49,793 nucleotides of DNA. It comes from Acidobacteriaceae bacterium (GTDB lineage Bacteria; Acidobacteriota; Terriglobia; Terriglobales; Acidobacteriaceae). Under the pieces are notes generated by a model. That model searched no databases, was not told the DNA's origin, and saw only the letters and a list, made by a program, of their open reading frames with translations. Position numbers and translations under genes: made by a program. The stretch spans positions 1 to 49,793 of the forward strand of contig JAOAPG010000327.1 in the NCBI GenBank assembly GCA_025462785.1. Direction: 5' to 3'. This document shows, piece after piece, positions 16,245 to 24,025 of the stretch (the first letter of the stretch is position 1; each line of letters starts with the position of its first letter).

Positions 16245-16255
16245 ACTATTCAACT
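16239..16255. repeat. 17-base palindrome upstream of the formaldehyde dehydrogenase gene
   Basis: AGTTGAA-CTA-TTCAACT, seven perfect pairs around a three-base centre, 31 bases before the ATG at 16286. Its place fits an operator for a dimeric repressor or a small hairpin between the HbpS-like and dehydrogenase genes. Confidence 0.4.
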
Positions 16256-16285
16256 AATGCATTCACCTAAATAGGAAGAAAAGCT

Positions 16286-17488
16286 ATGGCAAACAATCGT
16301 GCAGTGGTTTACATGGGGCCTCATAAGGTTGAGGTTCAAAGCATCGACTATCCAAAACTAGTTGCTCCCGACGGCCGAAAGTGCAATCACGGGGTCATCG
16401 TCAAGTTGGTATTAACCAATATTTGTGGAAGCGACCTGCACATGTATAGAGGGCGAACCTCGGCTCCGAAAGGGACCGTGCTTGGTCACGAGAACACGGG
16501 TGAAGTCATTGAGGCTGGTCCTGATGTGGAGTACATCAAAGTCGGAGACCTGGTCTCGGTTCCATTCAACATAGCGTGTGGCCGCTGCCGCAACTGCAAG
16601 GAACGCTTTACTAATCTCTGCCAAAACACAAATCCCGCTGGTATTGGCGGAGCTTATGGATTCGTCGGAATGGGCGGCTGGAAAGGAGGCCAAGCTGATT
16701 ACCTGATGGTTCCATACGCAGACTTCAATCTGCTGAAATTTCCCGACAAGGACCAGGCAATGGAGAAAATCGACTCGCTCACGCTGCTGTCGGATATTTT
16801 TCCCACCGGGTATCACGGCGCCGTACAGGCCGGCGTAGGTTCCGGCTCCACCGTCTACATAGCCGGCGCCGGTCCGGTCGGTTTGTGTTGCGCTGAGTCA
16901 TCTTTCTTCCTGGGAGCAGCCGTTGTTATCGTAGGCGACCGAAACCCAGAGCGACTCGCATTAGCCAAGAAGATGGGATGCGAGACCATCGACATAACTA
17001 AGACGGACTCTCTTAGGGACAGTATTCAGCAGATATTGGGAGTTCCGGAGGTGGATGCCTCGGTGGATTGCGTTGGCTATGAAGCACACGGACTGGGCAA
17101 GCAGTCCGATGTTGAAGCACCAGTGCTGAACCCACTCATGGATGTTTCCCGCGTTCCTAGTGGCATTGGGGTTCCTGGCCTCTACCTCCCCGAAGATCCG
17201 GAAGGAGCCGACGAAATGCGAAAGCAAGGAATCCAGCCACTGCGCTGGGGTCTTGCCTGGGTAAAAGGTCAGTCGATATGGGGAGGCCAATGTCCCGTGA
17301 TGAAATATCACCGCGAACTGATGGAAGCCATCCTCCACGACAGGGTCAATCCCGGTAAGCATTTGCAAGTCACGCTGATTTCCCTCGAGCAAGCCCCCCA
17401 GGCATATAAAGACTTCGACAAAGGAGCACCGAGGAAATTTGTCTTTGATCCGCACGGGATGGTGAAGTCTCTAGCGAAGGCAGCGTAG
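16286..17488 (+). CDS. fdhA: zinc-dependent, glutathione-independent formaldehyde dehydrogenase
   Basis: A 400-residue MDR dehydrogenase. Catalytic zinc ligands C47 (ICGSDLH) and H68 (LGHENTG) and the structural-zinc cysteines C98, C101, C104 and C112 are all present. The insertion AGIGGAYGFVGMGGWKGGQADYLMVPYADFNLLKFPD and the LSDIFPTGYHGAV motif are diagnostic of the Pseudomonas putida-type formaldehyde dismutase/dehydrogenase family, which keeps NAD tightly bound. It would oxidise formaldehyde or other small aldehydes. The ATG is preceded by AGGAAG. With the aldehyde dehydrogenase and PfpI-like genes it supports a carbonyl-detoxification role. The family name is firm; substrate preference is inferred. 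Confidence 0.88.
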   Translation: MANNRAVVYMGPHKVEVQSIDYPKLVAPDGRKCNHGVIVKLVLTNICGSDLHMYRGRTSAPKGTVLGHENTGEVIEAGPDVEYIKVGDLVSVPFNIACGRCRNCKERFTNLCQNTNPAGIGGAYGFVGMGGWKGGQADYLMVPYADFNLLKFPDKDQAMEKIDSLTLLSDIFPTGYHGAVQAGVGSGSTVYIAGAGPVGLCCAESSFFLGAAVVIVGDRNPERLALAKKMGCETIDITKTDSLRDSIQQILGVPEVDASVDCVGYEAHGLGKQSDVEAPVLNPLMDVSRVPSGIGVPGLYLPEDPEGADEMRKQGIQPLRWGLAWVKGQSIWGGQCPVMKYHRELMEAILHDRVNPGKHLQVTLISLEQAPQAYKDFDKGAPRKFVFDPHGMVKSLAKAA

Positions 17489-17600
17489 ATGTAACCAGCG
17501 CGGAGGATAGACGGTCTCCTTTTTGACTGGTTGAAGCATCTTAAAGGTCGTCGAGTTAGGTCGATGGCCATATTAACGATGAATTCAAAGGAGATGTGGA

Positions 17601-17897
17601 ATGGTGAAGATGGCGCTGTGGGTGAGGCTTGAGGCGAAACCCGGAAGAGAACCAGAAGTAGAAAACTTCTTACGTGGTGGCTTGACGCTTGTGCAGCAGG
17701 AGCCAGGCACTACGGTTTGGTTCGCAATCCGATTAGGACCATCGACGTTTGGAATTTTCGATGCGTTCGAGGATGAAGCCGGAAGGCAAGCCCACCTCTC
17801 AGGACAAGTTGCCGCAGCACTCAAGGAAAAAGCTTCCGAGCTTTTTGCGCAGCCACCGTCTATCGAGAAGATAGACGTTCTTGCGGCGAAACTTTAG
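17601..17897 (+). CDS. antibiotic biosynthesis monooxygenase (ABM)-fold protein
   Basis: A 98-residue ferredoxin-like ABM-domain protein. Features are LEAKPGREPEVENFLRGGL, the central EPGTTVWFAIRLGPSTFGIFDAFEDEAGRQAHLSG and the final AAL. Such dimeric proteins are often cofactor-free oxygenases, heme-degrading enzymes, or stress-associated quinone monooxygenases. AAAGGAGATGTGGA precedes the ATG, a strong ribosome binding site. It lies between a formaldehyde dehydrogenase and a PfpI-like gene, 50 bases before the latter, so they are likely co-transcribed. Confidence 0.85.
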   Translation: MVKMALWVRLEAKPGREPEVENFLRGGLTLVQQEPGTTVWFAIRLGPSTFGIFDAFEDEAGRQAHLSGQVAAALKEKASELFAQPPSIEKIDVLAAKL

Positions 17898-17947
17898 TCG
17901 CTTCCTTTACCAGATTTATTAACGTGAATCATGAACGGGAGGAAACA

Positions 17948-18511
17948 ATGGACAACTTACAAGGACTCAGAGTCGCAATTCTCATAACCGATGGTTTCGA
18001 ACAAATTGAGATGGTCCGGCCTCGCCAGGCACTCGACCAGGCGGGCGCGGAAACCAGCATTGTATCTCCGAAGACCCAGCATGTGCGCGGCTGGGACTTT
18101 ACGGAGTGGGGAGAAGAATTTCCCGTGGACATCGCTCTCGATCGGGCTGATCCAAATAACTTCGACGCATTGTTGCTACCAGGTGGAGTAATGAATCCCG
18201 ATACACTCAGGATGCTGCCCAAGGCTGTTGCTTTTGTAAAATCCTTCTTCGATTCCTCCAAACCGGTAGCAGTGATCTGCCATGGCCCGTGGACCGTGAT
18301 TGAAGCGGGCGCTGCAAAAGGCCGGCGTATCGCTTCATGGACGTCCTTAAAAACCGATCTTCGCAACGCAGGTGCGGAGTGGATCGACCAGGAAGTGGTA
18401 ACCGACGGAAACATGGTTTCAAGCCGCAAGCCTGATGACATTCCGGCGTTCAACCGGGGAATGATCGAGCTATTCAGCACGATAGCGGGTCAAGCGCGCA
18501 AGGTAGCCTGA
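17948..18511 (+). CDS. DJ-1/PfpI-family protein
   Basis: A 187-residue type-1 glutamine-amidotransferase-fold protein. Key residues of the family are visible: E18 near the N-terminus (ITDGFEQIE) and the nucleophile elbow C111-H112 in AVICHGPWTVIEAG. PfpI/YhbO-like members act on reactive carbonyl adducts (deglycase or glyoxalase activities have been reported and debated) or protect against stress. Start chosen at ATG 17948, with GGGAGGAAACA directly upstream; an ATG eight codons earlier has no ribosome binding site. Its position among aldehyde-handling enzymes agrees with a carbonyl-stress role. Confidence 0.9.
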   Translation: MDNLQGLRVAILITDGFEQIEMVRPRQALDQAGAETSIVSPKTQHVRGWDFTEWGEEFPVDIALDRADPNNFDALLLPGGVMNPDTLRMLPKAVAFVKSFFDSSKPVAVICHGPWTVIEAGAAKGRRIASWTSLKTDLRNAGAEWIDQEVVTDGNMVSSRKPDDIPAFNRGMIELFSTIAGQARKVA

Positions 18512-18576
18512 GCAACGCTGAACGCATCGAGACTTAGGAGGAGCAGCGCGGTTTCATTTGGGAATCGGGGGTAAAA

Positions 18577-18850
18577 ATGATCAGCGAATGCACCCATTTG
18601 GATTCCCTCAAGCTTACGCAGCCAACGAAGCACGTCTGCGAGGACTGTGTAAAGATCGGCGACACATGGGTGCATTTGCGGATGTGCCTCACTGCGGGCA
18701 TGTCGGATGCTGTGATTCGTCGAATAATCGTCAGGCGAGAAATCATTTTCGCAAGACAAACGATCCACTCGTCCGATCGATCGAACCTGGCGAGCGCTGG
18801 GTCTGGTGTATGTCGATGACATTGAAGCGGGAATACTGCCGCCTCCATAA
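18577..18850 (+). pseudogene. UBP-type zinc-finger protein gene with two single-base deletions
   Basis: The frame from ATG 18577 starts a classic ZnF-UBP protein: CTHLDSLKLTQPTKHVCEDC and DTWVHLRMCLT. The rest lies in another frame: CGHVGCCDSSNNRQARNHF and VRSIEPGERWVWC. Adding one T after 18693 (CTCACT-GCGGG) and another after 18809 (TGGTGT-ATGTC) gives one continuous ~90-residue protein ending YVDDIEAGILPPP at TAA 18848-18850. Intact members are about this size and are often found near redox enzymes; the domain binds zinc through Cys/His. As read, no frame contains the whole finger. Both missing bases would lengthen a T to TT, so sequencing error is possible. Confidence 0.8.
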
Positions 18851-18907
18851 ATAACGAGCCTTATGTAATTTTAGAAAACATTTCAATATTTTGTCAGGAG
18901 ATTCGCA

Positions 18908-19759
18908 ATGCTGCCAGCCACAGGAGTTCGTACGACAAAGCTGCCAGCCGGTGAAGAAGTTCCAGTGCTGGGTCAAGGCACGTGGCACTTGGCGGAACAT
19001 CCGCGTCGGCGTAAGGAAGAAATCGCTGCTCTGCGGCTTGGGCTGGAACTCGGCATGTCACTTGTCGATACCGCCGAAATGTATGCCGATGGCGCTGCGG
19101 AAGAACTCGTGGGTGAAGCCATCTCCGGACGTCGCGACGAGGTCTTTTTAGTGAGTAAGGTCTTGCCGCAAAACGCGAGTCGCAGCGGAACTATTGCAGC
19201 CTGTGAACGCAGCTTGCGACGGCTTCGGACGAATCGCCTGGATGTTTATCTTCTCCACTGGCGTGGCAGCATCCCTCTCGAAGAAACTATCGACGCCTTC
19301 GAGGCACTTGTGGATGCCGACAAGATCCGTTACTGGGGCGTAAGCAATTTCGATGTAAACGACATGGAAGAGGTCGTCAGCATCGACGGTGGCTCAAATG
19401 TCACTACTGACCAGGTACTCTACAATCTCACTCGGCGCGTAATCGAATATGACTTACTGCCTTGGTGTCTGGAGCGAAATATTCCGATCATGGCATATTC
19501 GCCGATAGAACAAGGCCGGCTGCTTAACCACCCACAGCTTCAGAGAATTGCGGCCCGACATAACGCGACGCCGGCGGAGATCGCACTCGCATGGGTGCTT
19601 CGGGTGGACGAATGTATAGCAATCCCGCGGGCCGCAACTCCAGAACACGTCCGAGAAAATCGAGCTGCTGCCGATCTTCATCTCACGAAACAAGATCTCG
19701 ATGAACTAGACCGGGCCTCTCCGCCTCCCACGGAACCACGGCCCCTCGAAATGCTCTGA
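18908..19759 (+). CDS. aldo/keto reductase
   Basis: A 283-residue (alpha/beta)8-barrel NADPH reductase. The catalytic tetrad is present: D54 and Y59 in VDTAEMYADG, K84 in VSKVLP and H117 in LLHWRG. The YWGVSNFD motif and C-terminal cofactor-binding IPRAATPEHVREN also match. The sequence is closest in style to bacterial YtbE/prostaglandin-F-synthase-like members that reduce methylglyoxal and other aldehydes. TCAGGAG precedes the ATG. The gene follows the damaged zinc-finger gene by 57 bases and ends 15 bases before the next one, consistent with one transcript. The physiological substrate is unknown. Confidence 0.92.
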   Translation: MLPATGVRTTKLPAGEEVPVLGQGTWHLAEHPRRRKEEIAALRLGLELGMSLVDTAEMYADGAAEELVGEAISGRRDEVFLVSKVLPQNASRSGTIAACERSLRRLRTNRLDVYLLHWRGSIPLEETIDAFEALVDADKIRYWGVSNFDVNDMEEVVSIDGGSNVTTDQVLYNLTRRVIEYDLLPWCLERNIPIMAYSPIEQGRLLNHPQLQRIAARHNATPAEIALAWVLRVDECIAIPRAATPEHVRENRAAADLHLTKQDLDELDRASPPPTEPRPLEML

Positions 19760-19774
19760 ACGGGAGTGATTTGA

Positions 19775-20293
19775 ATGGCTGCATCCAACAACTTTCGCAT
19801 GAGCCGTCAGAATAGGCCGGTGCACTCCAGATCTGTGGGATGGAGGTGCAGCACCTGCAATGAACTCATTACCAGGATTGAAGACGGCTGGGTAGAGTGG
19901 CTCTCGGTTGAGGGGGAGCCTGGAATAACAAGGCTGAAAGGGTTGCGGCTCGTTCATCAGCTGGTAGCAAGTCCAAGAGTACTCGCGAGATATGGCTGCC
20001 AATACGATTGGCACCGTGAATTCCAAATCGATCAGAGCATTGTGGAAGGCCTATCTCTCGAGAGATTTGTTGGATCAGATGGTCTTATGCTGTTGCTGTC
20101 ATTTTTCGCTGCAGGCGAAATGCCGAAAGACGATCTTCTCGAACTAGCAAAGAGGGTGCAAATTCCTGGATATGAGCAGGCGCGCGATTTGTTTCCCGAA
20201 GCAATCGATGCTGGCGTCTTGGAACCATCGATCGGTGATGGATATTACCTGCAAGCGGAAATCCGGACTCTGCTTAGGTGGGCCCCGCGCTGA
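19775..20293 (+). CDS. hypothetical protein with a short CxxC motif
   Basis: A 172-residue soluble protein. Residues 23-40 (WRCSTCNELITRIEDGWVEW) contain one CxxC, possibly half of a zinc site or a redox pair; no second pair is present. The middle holds LKGLRLVHQ and a C-Q-Y-D-W motif, and the C-terminal half (GSDGLMLLLSFFAAGEMPKDDLLELAKRVQIPGYEQAR) reads as a compact helical domain. Homologous-looking proteins are annotated only as hypothetical as far as I know. It follows the aldo/keto reductase by 15 bases and probably closes that operon. Confidence 0.65.
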   Translation: MAASNNFRMSRQNRPVHSRSVGWRCSTCNELITRIEDGWVEWLSVEGEPGITRLKGLRLVHQLVASPRVLARYGCQYDWHREFQIDQSIVEGLSLERFVGSDGLMLLLSFFAAGEMPKDDLLELAKRVQIPGYEQARDLFPEAIDAGVLEPSIGDGYYLQAEIRTLLRWAPR

Positions 20294-20377
20294 GATGTCA
20301 ATTTCTCTTGCAAGAGCCGGCTCGCACGCGCGACGGATCCGATCAGGACTATTTCAATTGCCGCTTGCAGGAGAGCT

Positions 20378-20713
20378 TCACTGCGGAGGCATGGCCACCT
20401 GCATGATATGAATCACATTCGTGTCGGGATCAACGTGCACTACAAGCGCAACGTGCTGATCCTCTTTACCTTGTAAAGCGTCCGGGTTGCCAATTTTATA
20501 GCTCTGATTGTCCGTATCGCTTACGAAAGTCTTACCGTCATGGCTGACCTTACCCGACATATTTTGTGCGGACGATGTACTAGTTTGGCTGCCCTGTGTG
20601 TTTTGCTTCATCTGGCTGTTGTCTTGTTGCGTATTGCCCTGGCTGCCCTGGGTCTGAGCGGCCACACATAACGACAGCCCCAGCACTAAAATAATCGACA
20701 TAACTGCTTTCAT
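20378..20713 (-). CDS. small secreted protein, DUF5818-like
   Basis: A 111-residue protein with a signal peptide (MKAVMSIILVLGLSLCVAAQ), a Gln/Ser/Thr-rich linker, and a small beta domain: MSGKVSHDGKTFVSDTDNQSYKI, then QHVALVVHVDPDTNVIHIMQV. The domain has the look of the DUF5818-like secreted proteins of Acidobacteriota, like the gene at 509 but without its cysteines. Start chosen at 20713, where GGGAGC precedes the ATG; the frame is open 11 codons further. A shared-motif promoter lies about 50 bases upstream. Confidence 0.65.
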   Translation of the reverse strand: MKAVMSIILVLGLSLCVAAQTQGSQGNTQQDNSQMKQNTQGSQTSTSSAQNMSGKVSHDGKTFVSDTDNQSYKIGNPDALQGKEDQHVALVVHVDPDTNVIHIMQVAMPPQ

Positions 20714-20762
20714 AAAATGCTCCCTCGCGAGATCAAAAAGGATCACATGCGACCTCTAATAC

Positions 20763-20794
20763 AGCCTAGCCAGCGGCCCCATCCAAAACAATTC
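20763..20794 (-). promoter_or_regulatory. shared-motif promoter upstream of the small secreted protein
   Basis: On the minus strand, GAATTGTT (20794-20787) and GCTAGGCT (20770-20763) with the common spacing. The predicted start near 20756 gives a leader of about 43 bases to the ATG at 20713. Confidence 0.6.
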
Positions 20795-20866
20795 TTCGCG
20801 AGCATAAAGCACTGTTAGGACTTAAGGATTAATGAAAAACGAGACCACAAATGCTTGTAGGACGGC

Positions 20867-22024
20867 CTATCCGCCGGCAGCCATGCTTGGCGTGTAGCTG
20901 TCTTGGACAACTATGCTCGCGGGAATTTTCTTACCATTTGAATCAACAATTTGGAGAGGGCCACCAGTTTTTGGATCGACTAGCTCGACGCGTACCCTGC
21001 GTGGCACGTTGGGAGGCAGATCGCTGGAGGAGCGGTAACTAATCACGTAGCGGACCTTAAGATTTTCGAGCATGTCATCGTAGATCGGAGGCAAATCGAC
21101 AGTGTTCTCGGGGGCGTAGGCGCGTCCCCCTGATACTCTGGCGATCTCCTCGAGTCTGTGATCAGCTTCATTCCAGTCGATTCGCGCTACAGGACCGGTG
21201 CGCCCGTGCATTTCCGAGAGCTGCCGCAAATCTGGTACCAGGCTGAGTGCATAGATGGGAGTATCAGAATCCTGTGCTGTATTCAGTACCTGTTCATAAG
21301 TAGCTTTGCTGAATGTATCAATGCCTGACGAAACGAGGACGATCGCCTTGCGTCCGGTCACTGGTCGCATCTGGTTTTCCATGAAGATGACTGCATCGTA
21401 TAAGTTCGATTCGGAGAGCTCTGGGGTACCTAGGGTCAGAAGCGGCGTGTAAAGCGATAGGTGATCTTGAGCGAAGCCGGCGACTTGGTCAACCTTGTCG
21501 CTGTATTTCCAAATCCCAATAGTATCGTCGCGGCCGAGTTCATCTAATAAGTGTTCGCCCGCTCGCGAGACTTCTTGGCCGAGGTCATGATTCAATCCCT
21601 GAATACGGCCCCCGAACTCCAGGAGCAGTCCCAGTGTCGCCGGCGCGTGCTCAACCTCAACTGACGTATTTTGCTGCCGGACATTATTTTCGTATACGAC
21701 AAAGTCCTCGCGCCGTATGTTCGGAATGAAATAACCATTCGGGTCTTGCACTAAAAACTTTAGGGTCACCGTTTTGGTTGCAGGATCAAAGCGAATCTCC
21801 GTTCTCTGTTTACCCGGCTTGCCTTTGAATAACGGAGCGTTGGGTCGACTTGGAACCTTGACCGCCTCACTTCCTGATTGTTGGGGAGTGTTTTGTCTAT
21901 TTTTTCCTGCAGAGGAATGGTCTGTTTGTGCCAGAGCAGGTGTGCCCAGCAGAAACACCGCGATAGATAATCTTAATATTGCTGCGAACTTTGGAGGTCT
22001 TCTACCATTATTTGTTGCTGACAT
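20867..22024 (-). CDS. VWFA-related acidobacterial secreted protein
   Basis: A 385-residue exported protein with a signal peptide (about residues 11-32, ending TPALAQ), a proline/lysine linker, a small beta segment (VTLKFLVQDPNGYFIPNIRREDFVVYE), and a von Willebrand A-like domain covering LGLLLEFGGRIQ, ILVSSGIDTFSKATYEQ and ARVSGGRAYAPEN. This order matches the VWFA-related Acidobacterial domain family (TIGR03436 type), a strong lineage marker. The classical MIDAS DxSxS is degenerate: LLEFGGRI occupies that place, so metal binding may be lost. Function is unknown; secreted or envelope adhesion is a guess. Confidence 0.88.
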   Translation of the reverse strand: MSATNNGRRPPKFAAILRLSIAVFLLGTPALAQTDHSSAGKNRQNTPQQSGSEAVKVPSRPNAPLFKGKPGKQRTEIRFDPATKTVTLKFLVQDPNGYFIPNIRREDFVVYENNVRQQNTSVEVEHAPATLGLLLEFGGRIQGLNHDLGQEVSRAGEHLLDELGRDDTIGIWKYSDKVDQVAGFAQDHLSLYTPLLTLGTPELSESNLYDAVIFMENQMRPVTGRKAIVLVSSGIDTFSKATYEQVLNTAQDSDTPIYALSLVPDLRQLSEMHGRTGPVARIDWNEADHRLEEIARVSGGRAYAPENTVDLPPIYDDMLENLKVRYVISYRSSSDLPPNVPRRVRVELVDPKTGGPLQIVDSNGKKIPASIVVQDSYTPSMAAGG

Positions 22025-22078
22025 TATTTTGCGCGCCTCGCTCCCACCAGTCCGAATCGTTCTCGTGGCCTGATGACC

Positions 22079-22255
22079 TCAACTTGGCGGAAGGATTGCG
22101 TTTTTCGAACGCGATCCTTCAGGCGGAACAAGGCTTGGATCTTCGGAACAAGTGTCTGCAGAGCCGTCCGCAGCAATTTCAATTGCCGGCGCAAGAACCA
22201 CACACAACATAGCTAATATGCGGATGCCACGAGGAACCACATCAATTGCGGGCAT
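22079..22255 (-). CDS. possible small exported protein
   Basis: A 58-codon frame starting at 22255, whose first bases overlap the end of the HTH gene. It encodes a hydrophobic segment (IRILAMLCVVLAPAIEIAA) followed by a short polar tail ending NAILPPS. GGGAG lies about a dozen bases upstream of the ATG. It could be a short secreted or membrane peptide between the HTH gene and the VWFA gene. Support is only the signal-like segment and the overlap. Confidence 0.3.
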   Translation of the reverse strand: MPAIDVVPRGIRILAMLCVVLAPAIEIAADGSADTCSEDPSLVPPEGSRSKNAILPPS

Positions 22256-22670
22256 AAACTTGCGCCACTCCCTTCCTTGCCTTTGCCGTACGCAAGTCGG
22301 AGTTACACACAAAGAAGGTGTGCGCCGAGGTGCACCGAAAAGCCGCCACTGGTTTGAGTTTGCCATTGTCCTCGCCGACAATGGACGGGATGTTTATATT
22401 CTTCTTTTCCAACGCTGTCACCGTAGGGGCCGCACAGATCGGGCAATTTAGAACTCCCCTTGCCATCGAATGCACTCGAGTAAGTTCGCTCAGGACCGCG
22501 CGTCTAATCTTCGCTGACGTCCGTTCCCCATTCGCCACTCTGCTGACAAAGGAGGGATCTACTCCCGAGCGCCTCGCAACCCGCGCGTAGATTCCTCTTT
22601 GTAGCTTGTATAAGTCGAGCAAGGTCTCTTCTGGACTGCTAACCGCTTCCTGCCGTATCGCTTCTTTCAT
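22242..22670 (-). CDS. helix-turn-helix protein with a C-terminal zinc-ribbon-like segment
   Basis: A 142-residue protein. Residues 22-65 form an HTH of the Xre/LacI-like kind (GIYARVARRSGVDPSFVSRVANGER). The second part has C76-P-I-C79 and C113...C122, a probable zinc ribbon. The ribosome binding site AGGAGG directly precedes the ATG. Such HTH proteins are common in Acidobacteriota genomes, but their targets are not known to me. It lies 83 bases downstream of a histidine kinase gene on the same strand and may share its transcript. Confidence 0.7.
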   Translation of the reverse strand: MKEAIRQEAVSSPEETLLDLYKLQRGIYARVARRSGVDPSFVSRVANGERTSAKIRRAVLSELTRVHSMARGVLNCPICAAPTVTALEKKNINIPSIVGEDNGKLKPVAAFRCTSAHTFFVCNSDLRTAKARKGVAQVYARN

Positions 22671-22753
22671 TGGTCCTCCTATTTTTCAAAGGCTTTCAGA
22701 ACCATTGGAGTAATAAGTTGACTACAAGGTGCCTGCAAAGTTTTTGGCCAGCG

Positions 22754-23554
22754 CTACGCGACGGCGGCCCTCGCCGACTTTGCGGGTTCGGTCGAACGGT
22801 TCGGTATTCCACGGGGAACGCTTGCCCGAATCTTCGTACCATTGCTTCCGGAAGTGATTTCAAGTCTTCCATGAAAATCTTCGATTCGCTCCCGCATCCC
22901 ACATAATCCAACTCCCGTCCCGGTTCCTGTCTGCTTGAACTGATTCAACAGCCGGGCGGGAATCCCCTTGCCGTAGTCCTCCACTTCGAGCATCACCATG
23001 CGCTGATCTGACTGCAAACGAACATCCGCCAACCTGCTGTCAGAGTGTCTGTACATGTTGGTAAGGCTCTCTTGCAGCACTCGGAACAGCGCAGCCTCAA
23101 TGGAACGCCTCAACCTTCCTATCTGCGAATCCAGGTGTAATCTCACCTCAATATTGCTGCGCTTGGCGAAACCCTCGACATACCAGCGAGCCGCGGAAGA
23201 GAATCCGGATTCATGCAGCAAGGGGGGATACAAGAGATATGAAGTTGTGCGAATATCCTGAAGCGCTTGATCAGCGAGAGCATTCGTTTGCGCAAACACT
23301 TCCGATATCGACTGACCAGATTTGAGGCGCTCTTCAAGAGATGCAATCTGGAGTTTGAGCGCCGTCAGTGTCTGCCCTGTGCTGTCGTGCAAATCGCGAG
23401 CAAGACGCCGACGCTCTTCGTCCTGCACACGAAGAAGGCGCGCGGACAGGCTACGTAATGCGTTTGTACGTTGTTCTATCAAACATTCGAGTTCGTTATG
23501 AGTGTGCTTGCGATCTACCTGCTGCATGTGACCGGCGCCATGTTTTACGGGCAT
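22754..23554 (-). CDS. NarL-type sensor histidine kinase (HisKA_3), cytoplasmic
   Basis: A 266-residue kinase. After a short N-terminal helix comes the HisKA_3 dimerisation segment with phospho-acceptor H56 in RRRLARDLHDSTGQTLTALK. The HATPase domain follows (about residues 150-250), with the N-box RVLQESLTNMYRHS and G-boxes DYGKGIP and GTGVGLCGMRER. There is no membrane segment or sensor domain, so the stimulus must come through the N-terminus, another protein, or the cytoplasm. The response regulator at 28646 is of the matching NarL type but is 5 kb away. AAAGGA precedes the ATG. Confidence 0.9.
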   Translation of the reverse strand: MPVKHGAGHMQQVDRKHTHNELECLIEQRTNALRSLSARLLRVQDEERRRLARDLHDSTGQTLTALKLQIASLEERLKSGQSISEVFAQTNALADQALQDIRTTSYLLYPPLLHESGFSSAARWYVEGFAKRSNIEVRLHLDSQIGRLRRSIEAALFRVLQESLTNMYRHSDSRLADVRLQSDQRMVMLEVEDYGKGIPARLLNQFKQTGTGTGVGLCGMRERIEDFHGRLEITSGSNGTKIRASVPRGIPNRSTEPAKSARAAVA

Positions 23555-23568
23555 AACAGATTTCCTTT

Positions 23569-23757
23569 TTAAGAATTTCGTGATTCCACAAATCGTTTTA
23601 GCTCAAGCTGCCGTTCTGTTAGTAGCTTCTGATGACAAGTACGTACGGGATCTCGTGACGTCAACAGGGCGCACAGTTCCCAACCTGCATTCTCGCCTTT
23701 GTTTTGCGCATAGAACTCTAAGATCGAAAGGTACAGAACGTCGATTTTCTTGGACAG
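23569..23757 (-). CDS. possible small ORF upstream of the kinase (non-ATG start)
   Basis: A minus-strand frame open from 23769 to TAA 23571-23569 encodes a protein-like sequence including VLYLSILEFYAQNKGENAGW and LLTERQLELKRFVESRNS. It has no ATG, GTG or TTG at its beginning; the best candidate is CTG at 23757, with GGGGGG just upstream. Its stop is 14 bases before the kinase ATG, in the tight arrangement expected of an operon partner, and it lies inside the leader predicted from the promoter at 23860-23891. It could instead be an untranslated leader or the remains of a gene. Confidence 0.3.
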   Translation of the reverse strand: MSKKIDVLYLSILEFYAQNKGENAGWELCALLTSRDPVRTCHQKLLTERQLELKRFVESRNS

Positions 23758-23859
23758 AGGCCCCCCGAGTTACGATCTCGCACGTCTCAGTGCACAGCTT
23801 TCACTTTCTTAATAAAAGCTGTTGAGTGGTATCAAATGGGAACGACCTTCTGAACCGAG

Positions 23860-23891
23860 ATGCTAATGACCGAGTATGCCTATAACAATTG
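23860..23891 (-). promoter_or_regulatory. shared-motif promoter upstream of the kinase gene
   Basis: On the minus strand, CAATTGTT (23891-23884) and ATTAGCAT (23867-23860). The predicted start is near 23853, about 300 bases before the kinase ATG, so the transcript would carry a long leader. The remaining 135 bases to the end of trxC hold nothing else recognisable. Confidence 0.55.
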
Positions 23892-24025
23892 CTCGTGAGG
23901 GTGAACTGAAACTTGGACGGGGAGCTTACAAAACGATTGCTCTTTTGATGGAGAGTTCTCTACGACCTTAGCACTACCAGAGTCTCAGGATTTGAAAACC
24001 CACGGTAGGAGAGGGTCGGTCACGG

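Noticed and set aside
23580..23825. Plus-strand frame beginning like a receiver domain (AVLLVASDDKYVRDLV)
   Set aside because: The resemblance ends after about 20 residues; the opposite strand has a more protein-like frame.
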